Part shown: positions 55,154-64,000 of the stretch, piece by piece
Position numbering within the stretch: the stretch's first letter is position 1
Layout: every line of letters starts with the position of its first letter
Notes under the pieces: model-generated
Database searches by the model: none
What the model was told of the DNA's origin: nothing
Seen by the model: only the letters and a program-made list of their open reading frames with translations
Translations under genes and position numbers: made by a program
NCBI RefSeq assembly: GCF_965638725.1
Contig: NC_134974.1
Coordinates: 1,696,143 to 1,760,142 of the forward strand
Length of the DNA stretch: 64,000 bases
Direction of reading: 5' to 3'
Origin: Aptenodytes patagonicus
Taxonomy: Eukaryota; Chordata; Aves; Sphenisciformes; Spheniscidae

Positions 55154-55519
55154 ATGTGCTCCCGCCAGGACAAAGACCAGTGCCACCGGCAAGAACGGTC
55201 CTCATGCCACAGCAGTGAAGGGTGCCACAGGAGCAGCAGTGGATCCGGATGCCACAGGAGCAACGGTGGATCTGGATGCCACGGGAGCAGCAGTGGATCC
55301 AGTTGCCACGGGAGCAGAGGATCTGGATGCCACAGGAGCAGCAGTGGATCTGGATGCCACGGGAGCAGCAGTGGATCCAGTTGCCACGGGAGCAGAGGAT
55401 CCACATGCCATGGGAGCGGTGGTGGATCTGGATGCCACGGGAGCAGTGGGGGATCCTGCCATGGAAAGCCACAGGATTGCCAACAGCAAATTTATCAAGT
55501 ATCCTCAAAGATGAAGTGA
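55154..55519 (+). CDS. Cys/His/Gly/Ser repeat EDC protein (121 aa)
   Basis: Exon 2 begins at 55141 after GTCTTTCCAG (555-bp intron); ATG at 55154, stop TGA at 55517-55519, AATAAA at 55676. An in-frame upstream ATG is inside the intron. The head MCSRQDKDQCHRQE is nearly the same as in the two genes at 59087 and 62853. The body is a run of 8-9-residue units GCHGSSSGS / SCHGSRGS / GCHRSSSGS, partly arranged as a 26-residue super-repeat. The tail is HGKPQDCQQQIYQVSSKMK. The Cys-His spacing is regular enough to consider metal binding, but disulfide formation in cornified cells is the family expectation. It may correspond to the EDCH (Cys/His-rich) family of bird EDC genes; not certain. Confidence 0.87.
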   Translation: MCSRQDKDQCHRQERSSCHSSEGCHRSSSGSGCHRSNGGSGCHGSSSGSSCHGSRGSGCHRSSSGSGCHGSSSGSSCHGSRGSTCHGSGGGSGCHGSSGGSCHGKPQDCQQQIYQVSSKMK

Positions 55520-55675
55520 ACAGGACATTATCTGCATGTTATACACATGCATGTCCTTGATCTTGTGCTGAGTTCAGAAAGCTTTGCATGTCTCCTAGCA
55601 ATCTTCAAAGAAAATGTCTTCTCTCTCTCCCCTGGCAAGTTCTGTACCTCTGAGGAGCTTATCTGTGGGTGCTAA

Positions 55676-55681
55676 AATAAA
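55676..55681 (+). terminator. Poly(A) signal, Cys/His/Ser gene
   Basis: AATAAA in GCTAAAATAAACTG, 156 bases after the stop; a second AATAAA at 55924 could be used alternatively. Confidence 0.7.
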
Positions 55682-55689
55682 CTGTGTAC

Positions 55690-58320
55690 GTTCACGCTGG
55701 CGCGGTTTTCTCTGTATCAGTCTGTGACTATATATGAGCCATTACAATTCGGAGTTCATGAGAGTTTTTTGTTCATGATTTTTCTTTCACCTTATATTTC
55801 ATATCACAATACAAGACACCTTGTGCTTGTTTCAATAGCCCTGAAGTTACCCTGCCCGGACACAGGCAATGGGGGTAGGTGCTGCCACACTCTCCCCTAT
55901 GGACTCCAAAGGAAAAGGGAGACAATAAAGATTTTTAAAAGCTGACATTTTAGGACGCCATCTCAGGCCTCTGCAGTGCAGGCAGCTCTCCTCCATGCTG
56001 CCTTCCCACAGAGCTGGAGACCCAAAACCCCCCACCAAGACCACATGGGCTGCATTGCACAAGCCCTCAGGGCCGGCTATGGGCACAACCATGGGGCAGA
56101 AAAAGTCCTATAGGCAAAGGCAACCCGTGATGGGGCAGAAACCCCTTTTTTTGCCGTCTGGCCCCAAGGCACCCTCCTTGGGGCAGGTATCTCCTCATGC
56201 GTGCGACAAACCCCCCAGCAGGCCTTTCTAGAAACCCTCTGCCCAGCACTTCAAGAGCCCTGTGTCGAGCCAGGGGCGTTGCAAGATGCTAGCGTTACAC
56301 AATGAACTGATAAATTTCTTCTCGGTTCGTAATTAAAATGAATTGTGTAATTTATTGGTCTGGTTATTGCCATTCATGAAATGGATGTTGCCCTGATAAG
56401 ATTGTTCTCGAGTGTGTCATGATGATCAGAAATATCTGGCATTGCTGAAAAGGGTGCAGACAGCAGCTGAACTCCCTGAACAGGCTGCCTGCTTTCGGTG
56501 TAGGAATCATTTGAAAAGGCTGGTTGTGCGAGTCTGGCATTTGCATTAAGCCCCCATTGCAAACCCCATTTTGAAGGCATGTTAAGGTGGACAGCCACAA
56601 AATCTAGAGGTGCCCAGGACTGCTGGCTGGGTGCTGCTGATCTTTAACAAACTCAGAACAATTAAAAAGTAAGGAACCGAATACAGCGCAATGTTGAGAG
56701 CCAAAAATTACTTTGAGTCTTTTTTCATGGAGAGTATTTACCATATTTCGCCTGATGCCAGAACAAAACACAATTAAACAGAAATGATCAAACCTGGGTA
56801 CAGTTTGCCCTGACACTCTTCTAGTTCATAATAGCAATTAAGCAATACAAAAGAAGCATTTAGGTTGCGTGTGTGATTCATTAACCCTGCCCTGTCTACC
56901 CGCCTTTCCAAAAATCCTTCGTGTTTCGGTAACAGCAAACGTGTCGGATGTCTTTCGGGTTGCAGGAACCACTCAGGACTTGCAGTCCCTTAACGAAGGT
57001 TTGGGCACCTGCATTCAAAGCGGGAGCTCACAAGAGGCTGGAGAGACACCTCGGTGCCTGGCAGCTTGTTTAGTTTTCCAGCCACTTCCCAAAGGATGCC
57101 AGGTCTCTCAAACAACATTCGCAAAGGCGGGATGGGGCTGAGCCTTCATCGCACTGTGGTCAGCATCTGGGAATAGCATAAAAACTTAATCAGCATGGAG
57201 AAAGAGAAATAAAAGGCAGGAGAGGTGGACCATAAATACCAAATGCTTGAGCATCTCTGCGGGCAAGTGAAATATTTTTCAGCCAGTGTTTTCCAAGCAT
57301 TTTTGCACTGACAAAATCATAGCAGTTCCCTATTTCAGCTAGCAATACTGATTTCAGTCTTTTATTTGCTGCCTGTTTAATTACTGAAATGTCTTCCACA
57401 AGCAGTGGCAGAAAAGGGCAAAACAAGATCCGTGGTCCTAAGCACTTCCTAGCCCACGCAGCAGAGGTACAGGAAAGGTACAGGAAGTATCTCAAATTAT
57501 TGCTTGCGATTAGCTCTCACTGCAAACATGGTACCTGGCCTGGCCTGAAGGCTCGTGTGGGTCTGTGCATCCGTCTGAGTAACACTCAGATTTGTTGGCC
57601 AGTTACGAGCTAATTGGGGAGCAGGGAAAAGTGCTCAAAAAAGGATGTTCCTACAAGTTTGGAGAAAGTCCCCGGGGTCTGCCAGGTCCCCGCAACGTGG
57701 CATCCACCCCAGGCCACCGTGCGTCACCAAAGGCAGCACCCATGGGAGCCCGTCTCCTCCACGTGGCAGCACCGAAGCCGCTCACAACCTGGAAAAAAAC
57801 CACCAGTGCTGCCACTCCGGCATTACTCACGGGCTGAAAATTAACCACATAATTATGTACCTCGCTAATCCTGGATCACTACGTTGGGCAGGTCTTCCCC
57901 CTTCCAAAAATAAGAATCCCAACTGCTTGTGGTCCTTCTCGCAACAGCAGGAAACTTTTGACCAATAAAAAAGTTTTATAGGGGCTGTCTTTTCTCTCTC
58001 TTCACCACTCCGCCGTATTTCTGCTAGTTTTAAGAGAAATGAGCCAACAGTGGTACCAGTCAAATTGCTGCTAAGAAAGAGTTATCTACCATGCCAAAGG
58101 CGTTATTGGTACTTATAGACACATCTCCGGGTTTATGGGCATTTGCAGGACTAGAGCACCTCAAGACATTTTAAAAGGATGGTGTGATTTAGGTATATGA
58201 CATAATTCCCCCCTCCAAAACGCAAAGCGCTCCCCAGCTGTGATCAACACCAAAAGCAAACTGACAAAGCTATGGAAACCAGGGCCACCCACACTACTCC
58301 CCTGTTGGAGCTAAGCACGG
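55690..58320. other. Intergenic, no gene seen
   Basis: About 2.6 kb with no supported gene or element. Confidence 0.55.
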
Positions 58321-58328
58321 GTAGAGCT

Positions 58329-58594
58329 GGCAATTAAATATTTCTGTGGCACAGGAAAGACGACCGATAACAAGAGGCAATACGCGGTGCAGATGAGGTG
58401 AGTCACGCAAGCAACCTGAAGAGTAGGGAGGCAAAAAAAAAAAAAAAAGCCATCGACGAATTAAACGAACAGGCAGACCTCTGCAACAGGGAGGTGCTTG
58501 ATTTCCAGATGGGGTGCGCAGAGAGGGTATAAAAGCACTCCTGTCCCGGAAAGCCTCATTCCCTCCTTGCCCCTTCGCTGCACGAGCATCTCGG
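58329..58594 (+). promoter_or_regulatory. Promoter and exon 1, first Cys/His/Gly gene
   Basis: GGCAATTAAATATTTCTGTG then GCACAGGAAA (58329-58358), TGAGTCA at 58399-58405, TTGATTTCCAG, TATAAAA at 58528-58534, exon 1 to 58594, donor GTAAGT. The distal block recurs before the paralogue at 62225. Confidence 0.82.
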
Positions 58595-59086
58595 GTAAGT
58601 GCGGCGATGCTGCGGGGCTTTGGGGCTGGGCGCAGCATTTGAAACTCACTGGGAGGCAGATGGGTTTGGAGTGCGCTGAGCCCAGCGCCTTGTACTGGGT
58701 TGGGGCTTGCTCTGTGGGTGCTTGTGAGCAGGGAGGTGGGGTGAGGAGGGTGCGCAGGGCATGCCGAAAGAGAGCAGAGAGATTTGGACTTGGAGGGAGA
58801 CTCTGAGGCATTGCTTTCCTCCCTCCGGGAGCAAGATGGCTTTGGAAAGCCAGCCATGGTCAGCCTGCCCAGCTGCTCTGGATGCTCCCAGCGTCTTTGG
58901 CTATAGCTGTGGTGGGACAATCGCATGGGTAGTATAAGAAGCTGGTGCAAGGTTTAAAGATGATTGTGGGATCTGGCTAAGACTGGATAAATGTACATCC
59001 AGATTTCTCTTCCCTGAAGAGCAGAAGCAGGAAAAGAAATTCCCTGACAGCTCCTCTCTCCCCGCAGGTCACCCCAAAATACAACG

Positions 59087-59395
59087 ATGTGCTCCCGCCA
59101 GGAGAAGGACCAGTGCCACAAGCAGGAGCGCTACACCCGCCAGAGCAGCGGCGGCTGCCACAGCAGTGGTGGCGGCGGCTGTCACAGCTCCGGCGGTGGT
59201 GGCGGCTGCCACAGCTCCGGTGGTGGTGGCGGCTGCCACAGCTCTGGTGGCGGCGGCGGCTGCCACAGCTCCGGCGGTGGTGGCTGTCACAGCTCTGGCG
59301 GTGGTGGCTGCCACGGGAAGCCACAGGTCCAGTGCCAGCAGCAGCAGCAGCAGCAGCAGCAGGTCCACCAGCTGCCCTCACAGAAGCTGAAGTGA
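59087..59395 (+). CDS. Cys/His/Gly repeat EDC protein, 102 aa
   Basis: Exon 2 starts at 59068 after CTCCCCGCAG (473-bp intron); ATG at 59087, stop TGA at 59393-59395, AATAAA at 59619. The head is MCSRQEKDQCHKQERYTRQS. Seven CHSSGGGG(G) units follow, then CHGKPQVQC, nine consecutive Gln (a CAG run) and HQLPSQKLK. Gln run and C-terminal Lys suggest transglutaminase substrates; Cys-His steps resemble those at 55154. Exon 2 is almost identical to that of the gene at 62853, differing by one Gly codon. Confidence 0.88.
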   Translation: MCSRQEKDQCHKQERYTRQSSGGCHSSGGGGCHSSGGGGGCHSSGGGGGCHSSGGGGGCHSSGGGGCHSSGGGGCHGKPQVQCQQQQQQQQQVHQLPSQKLK

Positions 59396-59618
59396 TGGCG
59401 TGTCCTGCACGCCCCGGCTCCGGCAGCAAAGGCCACGCATGGACCAGCTCCCTCCGGCCTCCCCAAAGCTTTGCAAGCCTGGAGCTGCCCGGCTGCAAAC
59501 CCTCTCCTCTGCCCTCCAGGACCATCGCTCCCTGGGGAAGGAGCATCACTTGTGCTTCCCTGCTGCCTCTGCCTGATGCACTGGGCTGTGCTTTGGCCCC
59601 ATGAGGTGCCCGTGAGAC

Positions 59619-59624
59619 AATAAA
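59619..59624 (+). terminator. Poly(A) signal, first Cys/His/Gly gene
   Basis: AATAAA in GAGACAATAAAGCATT, 223 bases after the stop. Confidence 0.8.
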
Positions 59625-59710
59625 GCATTAAGTTCCCGAGACCTCTCTTGTGTTGGCGTTTCCTTAAACTCCTCATCCTTATTTTCCGTGCACACTATAG
59701 GGGTGCAGCT

Positions 59711-62220
59711 CGGTGTAGAGGAATATAGGGTCTATACAGTTACTAGCAGGTCATATATCTTAACCAGGGGAAGTCACCCTTGAGAAAGCAGCCAGCCCTT
59801 CAGCACATGTGCACAAGGAGACCATTTAGTGTTGCATTTTAGGGAGAATGATATTGCTGCGTAAAACAGTGCAATTGAATTCAGTGAAGACTTTACTTCT
59901 TGTGTTTTCTGAAGCTTGTCATGCATGTGCCGGCGGCAGATGAACTCAGCAGATATCTGCCTCCGTGAGCTGGACTAAGGGATGTAAAGAGTCAAGGGCA
60001 GAGCTGGCAGAGAGAGAAGCCAAATCCATCTCCCTGCACAGCCAGGACCTGGCAGAGGTGCTGCTGGAAAGGCAGGGAGGCAACCAGGGAAGGGGTTTTG
60101 CAGCTGGGAGCAGCCTGGCCCAGGTGTGTTACAGCCCTGCACAAAGGCCGAGCGAGGGGAGCCGGGCAGTGCACCCATGCCCTGCTGCCAACCCCACTCA
60201 TCCCAAGAAAACCCTAGAAGTGATTAGTAGTCATATGTTTTGAGGTTCTTTTCCTTTGCCTCTTAGGTTTTTGACTGTTTAAAGATTTTTTTTTCCTGTA
60301 ACCACAATAAAAAAGGATAGAGGCTTCCCTGCTTCTGTTTTGATGTGGTTTCTGCTTTTAACTGAAAGCTAGAATTAACAATTCTAGCTAGAATTAAAAA
60401 AGCTAGAATTAAAGCTAGAACTAACTATTCTGAAAGGCTGGGGACTGCAAGAAAAACACCAGCTGTTATGAAACTTGGTACATGGTTGGTGACACTGAAA
60501 ATACTCATATGTCCTTTCTCATTCAATGAATGAGATCATCACCTGAAAAGCAAATCAGTGTTAAACTCTCCTGTGCCGAGCATCACCCCTGTCCTGAGCA
60601 AGACACGACTGCTACTAATATCCTCCAGAAAAAACAAAAACAGATTGCACAAGACTCATGCACAGAAATGCATTTGTCCTTGAGACCTTAGTCACCGATT
60701 ATTTTGGGTGGTAGGAGGGATGCACATAGCAATAGCAAGAAGCCCCGTGGACATTGCGCTCAGCCCCTTCTGTGCATGCACGCACTTGCTCCAACAACCA
60801 CGTGGATTTTGCCTGCAGCGCACACAGTTCTAAGTGGGTGTCTGTGCAGTTCCTCTGCTAATTACAGTTGCAGCCACCGGTTTCTGTATGAAATTTTATG
60901 ACAACAGCGGCAGCAAGCGCGGTAAATGCCGGCTGCATTTCGTGCTGGGTGAGCTACGGGTCTGCGAGGCTGGAGGAGAGCTTTGCGATCCTCCCCATCA
61001 CTGACCCCTCGGGTAAGACAGACAGCCATTGCCACCAGGTGGGAAGCTCGTGATGGACAGTTCAAGTATCCAAAATTTCAGATGTGAGCAGCGTGAGCCG
61101 CTTATGCCCTGAGGACACCTGCAGCCCTGGGAGAGGTTTCATCCCGTTGTCACCACATCCCCCTCCGCTCACGCTGGGCCACGTGCAGGACACAGGGACC
61201 CCGGGGCCAGCTCAACCCCGTGCCAATGGGTGTTTGCCTGAAGCCAGACAGGAGCCACCCAACAGCTTCCAGGAGAAGCAGGAAGAAGCTAATTTTCAGT
61301 GCCACTAGTGGTGCTGAGCATAACGAAACAGCACTAGTTGACGTGTGCCTTGGGAAAGACATTGGCTTTCAGCTCAAACAGTCCAAGCCCCGGTGCTATC
61401 CCCTCCTCCCTCGGAGAGCTGCCAAAGCATTTCTCTTTGGCAACAAGGTGGATCTTCATGTCTGTTTGTGTGGCTCCCAACATTATCTTCTATGTCTCAG
61501 ACTTTTTCTTGCCTTTATCCTGTAAATAAGCAGCTGTGGCCTTTAGAGGTCAATGTACTTTGCGGGGTGATGAAGTGCTGGGCAGCTTTTCAACCAGGAC
61601 AGGGCTGTGCAGAAGGGCCATCTCCGGAGCTCTGGCTTTGCTTCAGAAGACGGACCGATGAAGCAGGCAGCACCAGATGGGTCTTTTAATTCTGCAGTCT
61701 TCATTTCCTGATGTTTGTCATTAAGAGGATGGAAGTAGCTAGTCTTTGTCAACGAAGCACTCAGGGGCCTTGCTTAGATGTATGTGAACATAGCAGGACT
61801 TGCAAGGCTTTCAGCGGTCTCCAAGACCGTCTTCTGGCTGCTCAGGTGTCTTCTGGGGGGAATTCACACCCTTTAGGTCAAGGTAGGGAGCTAGAAAACC
61901 CCTGCTGAAGACCTGAGACCCTTCTCTAGAGGAAGCCCAGGAGGACTTTGTCCTCGCTCCACTGGCTGTCCCCATGGCCATGGCGGCTCTTTCAGACTGA
62001 GCATCTAAGGGAGAAGAGAGAGTAACTTTCCACTCCTTCTTGCTGGGATTATTTCTGGTTTTATCTGGTGCTGGCTCAATAGCAGGGATTAGACTCTGAG
62101 AGCAGAGCCTCATGGAATGGGGCTATAATTATGCCTGGATTTAATTTAACAAAACAAACCCCAAACAGACGAGCCTTTGGAAACCCAGGCATCCACGGGT
62201 TTCCTATTAAGGGCAGGTGA
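59711..62220. other. Intergenic, no gene seen
   Basis: About 2.5 kb. An AGCTAGAATTAA short tandem repeat lies near 60366-60432. No gene supported. Confidence 0.55.
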
Positions 62221-62224
62221 GGCT

Positions 62225-62461
62225 AGCAATTAGATATTTATGTGGCACAGGAAACAGATAAAAAAGGAATGATACCCATCACGGATGAGTCAAGCAAGCG
62301 ATGTAAACAGAGGGCGGTTTGATTGGGATTGGGTATTAAATTAATAGATCACTATGACAGAGAGCTGTCTCATTTCCGGGGAAAGGGATCTGAGATCTCT
62401 ATAAAACTGCTCCTGTCCCAGGGACCTTCATTCCCTCCGCTTGCTTTCCTCTCAAGCTCGG
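62225..62461 (+). promoter_or_regulatory. Promoter and exon 1, second Cys/His/Gly gene
   Basis: AGCAATTAGATATTTATGTG then GCACAGGAAA (62225-62254), TGAGTCA at 62286-62292, GTCTCATTTCCGGGG, TATAAAA at 62400-62406, exon 1 to 62461, donor GTAAGT. Homologous to the promoter at 58329 but much more diverged than the coding exons. Confidence 0.82.
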
Positions 62462-62852
62462 GTAAGTCTGGCAGCACGGATGGATTTTCCTTCTTCTGGG
62501 ACACATTTGCCAGCAATGGACGTGGAGCACGGGTTTAATGCAAACCCCACTGCTGGGGTGCGGGAATGCTCACAGGGCGGCGGGATGCATGGAGGGAGGC
62601 AAGGACCTGTCTCATGGCTGGGCCATGCCATGCTGCTACACCCAGCTGATGAAATCCTCTGTCGGTGGACGCAGAGCACTGCTTCAGACCTGGGGGTTTC
62701 CCTGGATCCTGCACAGCAGTGCTGGGGGTGGGATTGCAAACGGGGCAGGCACAAGGGCCCCAGGATTGGGGCGCTGGGGCAATCGGGGCAGTGGGACATG
62801 CAGCAGCCCCTGACAGCTCCTCTCTCCCCGCAGGTCACCCCAAAATACAACG

Positions 62853-63158
62853 ATGTGCTCCCGCCAGGAGAAGGACCAGTGCCACAAGCAGGAGCGCTAC
62901 ACCCGCCAGAGCAGCGGCGGCTGCCACAGCAGTGGTGGCGGCGGCTGTCACAGCTCCGGCGGTGGTGGCGGCTGCCACAGCTCTGGTGGCGGCGGTGGCT
63001 GCCACAGCTCCGGCGGTGGTGGCTGCCACAGCTCCGGCGGTGGTGGCTGTCACAGCTCTGGCGGTGGTGGCTGCCACGGGAAGCCACAGGTCCAGTGCCA
63101 GCAGCAGCAGCAGCAGCAGCAGCAGGTCCACCAGCTGCCCTCACAGAAGCTGAAGTGA
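62853..63158 (+). CDS. Cys/His/Gly repeat EDC protein, 101 aa
   Basis: Exon 2 starts at 62834 after CTCCCCGCAG (372-bp intron); ATG at 62853, stop TGA at 63156-63158, AATAAA at 63382. Same head, seven CHSSGGGG-type units, nine-Gln run and HQLPSQKLK tail as the gene at 59087; one unit has one Gly fewer. The frame is open for a long way upstream only because the intron happens to lack stops in another frame; the splice acceptor and leader fix the start. Likely expressed with its paralogue, since both have the AP-1 and GGCACAGGAAA elements. Confidence 0.88.
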   Translation: MCSRQEKDQCHKQERYTRQSSGGCHSSGGGGCHSSGGGGGCHSSGGGGGCHSSGGGGCHSSGGGGCHSSGGGGCHGKPQVQCQQQQQQQQQVHQLPSQKLK

Positions 63159-63381
63159 TGGCGTGTCCTGCACGCCCCAGCTCCGGCAGCAAAGGCCACG
63201 CATGGACCAGCTCCCTCCGGCCTCCCCAAAGCTTTGCAAGCCTGGAGCTGCCCGGCTGCAAACCCTCTCCTCTGCCCTCCAGGACCATCGCTCCCTGGGG
63301 AAGGAGCATCACTTGTGCTTCCCTGCTGCCTCTGCCTGATGCACTGGGCTGTGCTTTGGCCCCGTGAGGTGCCCGTGAGAC

Positions 63382-63387
63382 AATAAA
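63382..63387 (+). terminator. Poly(A) signal, second Cys/His/Gly gene
   Basis: AATAAA in GAGACAATAAAGCATT, 223 bases after the stop, identical in position to its paralogue. Confidence 0.8.
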
Positions 63388-63473
63388 GCATTAAGTTCCC
63401 GAGACCTCTCTTGTGTTGGCGTTTCCTTAAACTCCTCATCCTCATTTTCCATGCACGCTATAGGGGTGCAGCT

Positions 63474-64000
63474 GGATTAACAAACATGCTCGTGCCACTT
63501 GTGCAGAGCTGGTTTCTTTCCGAACCCTCATGATGCTCCGGCGACTGGCCACAGTCGGTGTGGATCATCCCTGAGTGCTTACCAGCTCTGCTCTCCTCCA
63601 CCAGCTGGGACCGACAGGTCCCAGGTGATGGGAAAGCACAAAAACATCTCCCCATCCCGCAGAGTGTCCTGCCTCGGCCCTATACCCAGGGTATGGCACT
63701 GGTCCTGGGTGCCCCCAGTGCCCCCAGACCTCCAGGTCTTTGCATTCCTGCCCCATCCCCTTGAGGCTTCCCCACCACGACAGCTTTTTTTACACAGCTT
63801 TGAGCAACCTCCTACCCAGGGAGGCTACTGACGATCACCGGGTGGTTCATGAAAATCAGGCAGGCATCATGTTGTACAGTTTTTATTGCTTTTTTATGGT
63901 ACTACAACCATTTATGTAAGAAGGAGAAAAATAAGCCCCCAAAAATGCCTTTTGGCTATTTACAATGCAGAAACATCACAGTTAAGACGGCTGACGTATT
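63474..64000. other. Right flank, possible 3' end of a minus-strand gene
   Basis: No plus-strand gene seen. A minus-strand AATAAA (TTTATT at 63882-63887) in GCAATAAAAACTG follows AT-rich sequence resembling a 3' UTR, so a minus-strand gene may end here and lie beyond the window. Confidence 0.35.

Larger units (their letters stand above)
59042..59710 (+). repeat. Near-identical duplicated block, copy 1
   Basis: Last 26 bases of the intron, exon 2 and about 70 bases past the poly(A) signal repeat at 62808-63473 with only scattered single differences and one 3-bp length difference. Outside it similarity falls away sharply. Confidence 0.9.
62808..63473 (+). repeat. Near-identical duplicated block, copy 2
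   Basis: Partner of 59042-59710; see that entry. Ends abruptly at GGGTGCAGCT in both copies. Confidence 0.9.

Noticed and set aside
58294-58950. Long minus-strand frame over the promoter and intron of the first Cys/His/Gly gene
   Set aside because: Overlaps a clear plus-strand promoter and exon 1; composition is unremarkable.
59334-59365. CAG run as a disease-type expanding repeat
   Set aside because: Only nine Gln codons and the same length in both paralogues; an ordinary short coding run.
62441-63367. 308-codon plus-strand frame through the last gene
   Set aside because: Shifted frame running through exon 1, intron and the repeat; the leader and acceptor fix the 101-aa frame at 62853.

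Overview
The window is a stretch of the avian epidermal differentiation complex (EDC). A bird is indicated by CR1 LINE copies with the ATTCTATG-type 3' tail, by a typical avian ERV-L-type solo LTR, and by genes of bird EDC families: loricrins, EDCRP (the roughly 36% cysteine feather protein), EDWM (WYDP motif) and several small Cys/His-, Cys/Pro/Val- and Cys/Gly-rich cornification proteins. No prokaryotic or viral coding system is present. The proteins are structural precursors of cornified cells in epidermis, scales, claws and feathers. They are cross-linked by disulfides and, where Gln and Lys are present, probably by transglutaminase.

Nearly every gene has one architecture: a TATA box (TATAAAA), a short non-coding exon 1 ending in GGTAAG or a close variant, one intron (94 to about 1,210 bp), and a second exon carrying the whole reading frame, followed by AATAAA. 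Start codons were placed by this architecture, just downstream of the splice acceptor, not at the most upstream ATG.

Layout. 1-10 kb: loricrin cluster (a 5'-truncated loricrin at the window edge, a complete 437-aa loricrin, and a third copy with a damaged start). 13-15 kb: a short loricrin-like Cys/Gln gene. 16.9-17.8 kb: the only minus-strand gene, EDWM-like. 19-30 kb: three Cys-Pro-Val repeat genes, with a CR1 LINE between the first two. 33-35 kb: EDCRP. 38-44 kb: two near-identical MPN-start Cys-rich genes flanking a solo LTR. 46-48 kb: an unrecognised Pro/Cys-rich gene with a 94-bp intron. 49-51 kb: EDWM. 54-63.5 kb: three Cys/His/Gly/Ser-rich genes, the last two almost identical in exon 2. 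The remainder is non-coding DNA with CR1 relics, microsatellites and two decayed promoter copies.

The genes look like the outcome of repeated tandem duplication. Promoter, exon 1, the exon 2 leader and parts of the 3' UTR remain recognisable between genes whose coding bodies no longer align. Coding bodies evolve mainly by repeat gain and loss, and neighbouring paralogues appear to be homogenised over exon 2. The most useful observations are a 3'-UTR element shared by EDCRP, both MPN genes and EDWM, AP-1 sites at nearly constant distance from six TATA boxes, orphan promoters without genes, and a third loricrin whose body is open but whose start is out of frame.
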